In this document: piece by piece, positions 60,602 to 64,000 of the stretch
Layout: the number at the start of each line of letters is the position of its first letter
How positions within the stretch are numbered: the stretch's first letter is position 1
Origin: Gracilimonas halophila
GTDB lineage: Bacteria > Bacteroidota > Rhodothermia > Balneolales > Balneolaceae
DNA length: 64,000 nt
Assembly (NCBI RefSeq): GCF_042684365.1
Contig: NZ_JBHULI010000024.1
Span: 310,001 to 374,000 of the forward strand
Reading direction: 5' to 3'
Program-made: the position numbers and the translations under genes
The notes under the pieces: generated by a model
The model's database searches: none
What the model was told of the DNA's origin: nothing
What the model saw: only the letters and a program-made list of their open reading frames with translations

Positions 60602-60952
60602 TCAAAAAGGCCACCGGTCTATTACAACTTCTACAGCTGATCTCTTTTGGACCACTGATGCTATACACAAAATAAAAACTGCAATGTGTATGTATGGATC
60701 CATGGTTGTAAAAAATCCGGCTGTAAAACCAAGTGTAAAAGCATTTATGAAGCTCTTTACCAACCAATAAAAAAGTTCAAAAAAGAATAATGTTGAAAAG
60801 AAATTCATAGCTCCGATCAGATAGGGATTTTTATCCTGGTGCATCTTTTCATGAGTTTCGATGCGCTGATATTGGCTATTCAGATCCCTTCCTATTTCAT
60901 TCTCGAACTCCTTTTGATCCAGCTCTTGCTCTATTTCATTTTTCTTCTTCAT
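60602..60952 (-). CDS. Small membrane protein with DUF1003-like layout, unknown function
   Basis: 116 aa. The first ~42 residues are charged and helical (KKKNEIEQELDQKEFENEIGRD...). Two membrane helices follow at about 45-66 and 86-106. No family is recognised with confidence. Its start overlaps the end of the VOC gene upstream by 17 bases, so the two are translated from one transcript. The last codons are close to the DUF2490 stop (converging). Confidence 0.6.
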   Translation of the reverse strand: MKKKNEIEQELDQKEFENEIGRDLNSQYQRIETHEKMHQDKNPYLIGAMNFFSTLFFFELFYWLVKSFINAFTLGFTAGFFTTMDPYIHIAVFILCIASVVQKRSAVEVVIDRWPF

Positions 60953-61322
60953 AAAAATATTCGATCATATTCCCATCGGGATCAGATACAAAAAGAAACC
61001 GGCCTTTTTTCCGGTTTGCGGGTCCACTCATGATAGTTACTTCCTTTTCCCGGAAATATTTGGCCAACTCATCAACCTGCTCAGGACTATCAACGTAGAA
61101 CCCAAAGTGATCTACACGAAAATCTCTGGATGTAGGGTCATAACTTGTTTCTGCTTCAACAATTACCAGGGTATCTTCTTTTCCGATCCTGTAAACTGCC
61201 ATGCTTTGCCCCATGGTTTTCACCAACTCGAGATCTAAGATGTCACCATAAAATTCTTTCGAGGCATCAATACGGTTAACACGAATGGTAATGTGATTTA
61301 TTCCGGATGGTTTGAACTTCAT
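60936..61322 (-). CDS. VOC (glyoxalase/bleomycin-resistance) family protein
   Basis: 128 aa from the ATG at 61320-61322; a TTG four codons earlier is not favoured. Paired beta-alpha-beta-beta-beta units: GINHITIRVNRIDASKEFYGDILDLELV at the front and RDFRVDHFGFYVDSPEQVDELAKYF in the second half. H-bearing and E-bearing strands (INHITI; VDHFGF; DGNMIEYFY) give a plausible metal site. It could be a lactoylglutathione lyase-like enzyme or a dioxygenase-type member; substrate unknown. Confidence 0.82.
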   Translation of the reverse strand: MKFKPSGINHITIRVNRIDASKEFYGDILDLELVKTMGQSMAVYRIGKEDTLVIVEAETSYDPTSRDFRVDHFGFYVDSPEQVDELAKYFREKEVTIMSGPANRKKGRFLFVSDPDGNMIEYFYEEEK

Positions 61323-61482
61323 ATACGTTTTCAAATAAATTTATAATGTTAAAGTCCTCAAACATACAACCCGTTCAGGAAATTCCAAAGCGGGATATAG
61401 AATATGTCGGGTTCTGCCATTTGGTTTGTTTTTTGTTGATGGTAGTTTGATATTTATCTTCTTCTTAACCTAAACTAATATT

Positions 61483-62166
61483 GTGTCCATACTTTATATT
61501 GTAGCTACGCCCATTGGAAACCTACAGGACTTTTCTCCAAGAGCGGTGGAAATTCTTAAGTCCGTAGACTACATCGCCTGTGAAGATACCCGCACTTCAG
61601 GCAACCTCCTTCAGCACTTTGGCATCGATAAACCAAAGTTTTCATTTCATCAGCATAATGAACATCGTAAAGTCGGACATTTGACAAACATCCTTGATGC
61701 TAATCAGGACGTAGCCTTGATCAGCGATGCCGGAATGCCTGGGATTTCTGACCCTGGTTTTTTAGCCGTAAGGGCAGCGAAACAAGGCGGGCATAACATA
61801 ATCGTGATCCCGGGTCCCGATGCCGCTACCACAGCGCTTATTGCCAGTGGCCTTCCCAGTGACCGCTATGTTTTCGAAGGGTTTCTTCCTCACAAAAAGG
61901 GGCGCCAAAAAAGGCTCGGGGAACTTGCTGAAGAAGAACGAACCATTATTATATATGAAAGTCCGAACCGATTACTGAAACTATTAGCGGAGCTTGAAGA
62001 ACACTTCGAGCCTGATCGGCTTGCAGCTGTAGCAAGGGAACTGACCAAAAAGTTTGAGGAGATTATCAGGGGCACAATAACAGAACTTAAAAAAGAGTTT
62101 GAAGAACGGGATTCTATAAAAGGAGAAATTGTGGTTATTATTTCAGGTAAAGGATATTCGGAATGA
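61483..62166 (+). CDS. rsmI: 16S rRNA 2'-O-methyltransferase RsmI
   Basis: 227 aa; methylates C1402 of 16S rRNA with SAM. The N-terminus LYIVATPIGNLQDFSPRAVEIL, CEDTRTSGNLLQHFG, LISDAGMPGISDPG and the later VFEGFLPHKKGRQKRL and REL/TKKFEEIIRGT stretches are diagnostic. The start is GTG. The stop overlaps the lnt ATG by four bases (ATGA), a translational-coupling junction. Confidence 0.95.
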   Translation: MSILYIVATPIGNLQDFSPRAVEILKSVDYIACEDTRTSGNLLQHFGIDKPKFSFHQHNEHRKVGHLTNILDANQDVALISDAGMPGISDPGFLAVRAAKQGGHNIIVIPGPDAATTALIASGLPSDRYVFEGFLPHKKGRQKRLGELAEEERTIIIYESPNRLLKLLAELEEHFEPDRLAAVARELTKKFEEIIRGTITELKKEFEERDSIKGEIVVIISGKGYSE

Positions 62167-63710
62167 AAAACTGGATCGAGAATAAATGGTTCATTTCCAT
62201 AAGTGCAGGTATTTTACTGGGACTCTCCTTCCCTCCTATAGATCTATCCTTCTTAAGCATTCCCGCTTTCATCTTGTTCTTCCATCTTTCTTACAAATGT
62301 AATTCATACAAACAGCTTGCTTACTTCAGTTATCCGGGATTTGTGGTTTGGAATCTCATCGGCACCTACTGGTTAATGATGGCAAGCCTGCCTGCAGGAA
62401 TTGCCGCGATTCTGGCTAACAGCGTGCTCATGACCATTCCTTTATGTCTTGGGAAATTCTTTTCCAATAAAAGCAACTCTCCCATTTTGATCGCTTTACT
62501 GCAAACTTCTGCATGGGTAGCTTATGAATTCCTGCATCATAACTGGGATCTTTCCTGGACATGGCTGGCAGTCGGTAATGGGTGGTCAAACTGGATAAGT
62601 ATCATTCAGTATATCTCGGTAACCGGTTTTCTCGGTATTTCTTTTTGGGTGATCCTGACCTCAGCGCTCACTTATCAATTTATTTTGCACAAGGAGAAAT
62701 CTATTCAATATGCAGCAATCGGAGTGTTTCTCTTTTTCCCTGCCTGTTCATTTTTATTGTATTCAGGAAGTGAGCCTGATTCTGCTTCTCAAGACCCCGT
62801 TGAAGTTGCCATCATTCAGCCTAACCATGATTCCTATGAAAGTTATGGCGGTATGAGTGGATTAAGAGAAGTCGTAGATAGCCTTTTTGCACTTACGGCA
62901 AGAACTATTACGACCGACACTAAACTCATCATATGGCCGGAAAACGCAATTGACGGGGCTATTTTTGCTGAATCGCGTATATCTTATCAAATTTCAGATT
63001 CTGTAAGATCATGGAATATCCCATTGATCACCGGAACCGGACTCCTTAAATCATATGCCTCTGATACCGATGTTCTCTATCGGGGGATACATCCCAGCAC
63101 CGGTCTTCCATACAATTACTTTAACGCCACCTTATTCTTTAAGCCGGATGGAAGCATATCAGATTATGAAAAAGCTAATCTTGTCCCGATAGTGGAGCGT
63201 CTTCCATTTGTGGAGTACCTAAATGCCATTGATATATTTGGCTGGATAGACTGGGGAAGTATTCAGCAATTCGGAAAGGGAACAACCCCGGACTTTATTT
63301 CTACTGATCATTTCACAACTCCGGGACTTATCTGTTACGACTCGGTATATCCTTCCTGGATCAGGGAATTTGTGAAAATAGATGCCACCTTCCTCACCAT
63401 TATTACTAACGATGGGTGGTGGGGTGATACCAGCGGACATCATCAGCATTTTGCTTATGCTCGCCTTCGAGCCATTGAATTTGACCGATGGATAGCAAGA
63501 AGTGCAAACAATGGCATTTCAGGGATCATTGACCCAAATGGAAGAATTATTGAAAAGACAGATTATTGGGTACGAACCGGGTTAACGGGAACGGTTCAAA
63601 ACAAAACTACTCAAACCTTATATACGCGCTTTGGAAACTGGCTACCCATCTTTTGTCTGATCCTGTCAGGGGTATTCTGGAGCTTTTTTAAATTCAAAAA
63701 ACAAGAGTGA
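62163..63710 (+). CDS. lnt: Apolipoprotein N-acyltransferase
   Basis: 515 aa inner-membrane enzyme that adds the third acyl chain to lipoproteins. Seven to eight membrane helices (about 1-200, one at the C-terminus) surround a periplasmic nitrilase-like domain. The triad is E260 (IIWPENAID), K337 (DYEKANLVPI) and C391 (GLICYDSVYP). E345 in the loop is also conserved. Its presence fits the lipoproteins seen at 35220, 40174 and 47742. It overlaps rsmI by four bases. Confidence 0.95.
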   Translation: MKNWIENKWFISISAGILLGLSFPPIDLSFLSIPAFILFFHLSYKCNSYKQLAYFSYPGFVVWNLIGTYWLMMASLPAGIAAILANSVLMTIPLCLGKFFSNKSNSPILIALLQTSAWVAYEFLHHNWDLSWTWLAVGNGWSNWISIIQYISVTGFLGISFWVILTSALTYQFILHKEKSIQYAAIGVFLFFPACSFLLYSGSEPDSASQDPVEVAIIQPNHDSYESYGGMSGLREVVDSLFALTARTITTDTKLIIWPENAIDGAIFAESRISYQISDSVRSWNIPLITGTGLLKSYASDTDVLYRGIHPSTGLPYNYFNATLFFKPDGSISDYEKANLVPIVERLPFVEYLNAIDIFGWIDWGSIQQFGKGTTPDFISTDHFTTPGLICYDSVYPSWIREFVKIDATFLTIITNDGWWGDTSGHHQHFAYARLRAIEFDRWIARSANNGISGIIDPNGRIIEKTDYWVRTGLTGTVQNKTTQTLYTRFGNWLPIFCLILSGVFWSFFKFKKQE

Positions 63711-63724
63711 TTCACAGCTATCCT

Positions 63725-64000
63725 CTATCTCGACTGAATAGCGATCCTGAAGTTAAAGCGTATGTCATGGTTTGTACGTGGAGGAAATGCAGAGGATTTT
63801 GGTTCCACTTTTGTAAAGGTGTACTCAAAATTTGAAGTCACTGTTTGGGAGAACCGATATCCAAGTACAAATGAAGCATTGATACGGTTTTGTCCTGTAA
63901 TAAATGGATCCGTGAAATCATACTGACTGACATTAGTAACAGGATCTATTACACTCAACGCTTGCTCTATATCCTGACTAAGATAAAACTTCTGTTCTGT
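63725..64000 (-). CDS. Outer-membrane beta-barrel protein, C-terminal fragment (possibly SprA/Sov)
   Basis: The frame is open to the right edge of the window, so the gene is truncated there; 91 residues are visible. They contain two barrel-type strand pairs: QNRINASFVLGYRFSQTVTSNFEYTFTKVEP and NHDIRFNFRIAIQSR at the end. The pattern 'NxRINxxxxLGYRF...TNHDIRFNFRI' resembles the last strands of the type 9 secretion translocon SprA/Sov, but also other large barrels. The identity is tentative. It converges on lnt. Confidence 0.55.
   Translation of the reverse strand, partial: TEQKFYLSQDIEQALSVIDPVTNVSQYDFTDPFITGQNRINASFVLGYRFSQTVTSNFEYTFTKVEPKSSAFPPRTNHDIRFNFRIAIQSR

Noticed and set aside
1..64000. 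tRNA, rRNA, CRISPR array or riboswitch
   Set aside because: I scanned all intergenic regions by eye and saw no cloverleaf, repeat-spacer pattern or known riboswitch core. A covariance-model search would be more sensitive.

Overview
The window is ordinary, gene-dense bacterial chromosome. I read it as a member of the Bacteroidota/Balneolota group, most like a Balneolaceae-type marine bacterium. The reasons are protein families typical of that group (DUF2723/GT117 membrane glycosyltransferase, S8 lipoprotein protease, DUF2490, DUF5723-like and PrcB-type secreted proteins, the YbeY active-site variant), a gene order acpP-fabF-rnc, and at least one perfect TTTG-N19-TAnnTTTG promoter of the Bacteroidota sigma-factor type. 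Base composition looks even at a little above 40 % G+C. I saw no tRNA, rRNA, CRISPR array, prophage or insertion sequence.

Layout. 1-228: start of an mgtE magnesium transporter gene. 351-10039, minus strand: one 9.7 kb directon read pfkA, pgi, deoxynucleoside kinase, yceD, rpmF, plsX, fabH, fabD, fabG, acpP, fabF, rnc, joining upper glycolysis to fatty-acid and phospholipid precursor synthesis. 10141-14287, plus: polyprenyl diphosphate synthase, LpxH-like hydrolase and a class A penicillin-binding protein (envelope). 14304-17082, minus: a secreted DUF4350-like protein and the detached atpD-atpC pair of the ATP synthase. 17083-17474: the only gene-free stretch over 300 bases; it carries a probable atpD promoter and an orphan hairpin-plus-terminator. 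17475-28196, plus: rsmB, valS, a UvrD/PcrA helicase, an outer-membrane protein and lon. 28335-29873, minus: a sodium symporter. 30052-40052, plus: GT117 glycosyltransferase, an unknown protein, ybeY, DUF445, S8 protease, FAD oxidoreductase and an iron ABC permease. 40174-42364: iron-binding lipoprotein (minus) and a Rieske oxygenase (plus) that share a palindromic metal-regulator-like box. 42425-48959: small conserved genes, RNA methyltransferase, glycosyltransferase, PrcB-like lipoprotein, O-methyltransferase. 49009-51965: acyltransferase, CrtC-like hydratase and glycosyltransferase, which together look like carotenoid end-group modification (CruD/CrtC/CruC). 52036-56870: xerC/D, hpf, hprK, M23 and M28 peptidases. 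56928-59165, minus: SpoU methylase, OmpR-type regulator, alpha/beta hydrolase. 59327-63710: a frameshifted secreted gene, DUF2490, two small minus genes, rsmI and lnt. 63725-64000: C-terminus of an outer-membrane protein.

Points most worth a second look: an A10 slippery run that splits a secreted-protein gene at 59487-59496; a two-hairpin element ending in a strong terminator with no gene in front of it (17336-17437); the 17-base palindrome between the iron-binding protein and the Rieske oxygenase (41247-41263); the CrtC/CruC/CruD-like trio; and a set of long, mutually different intergenic inverted repeats sitting right after stop codons. I found no clear previously undescribed multi-gene system; the regulatory and RNA-level features above are the best candidates for novelty.
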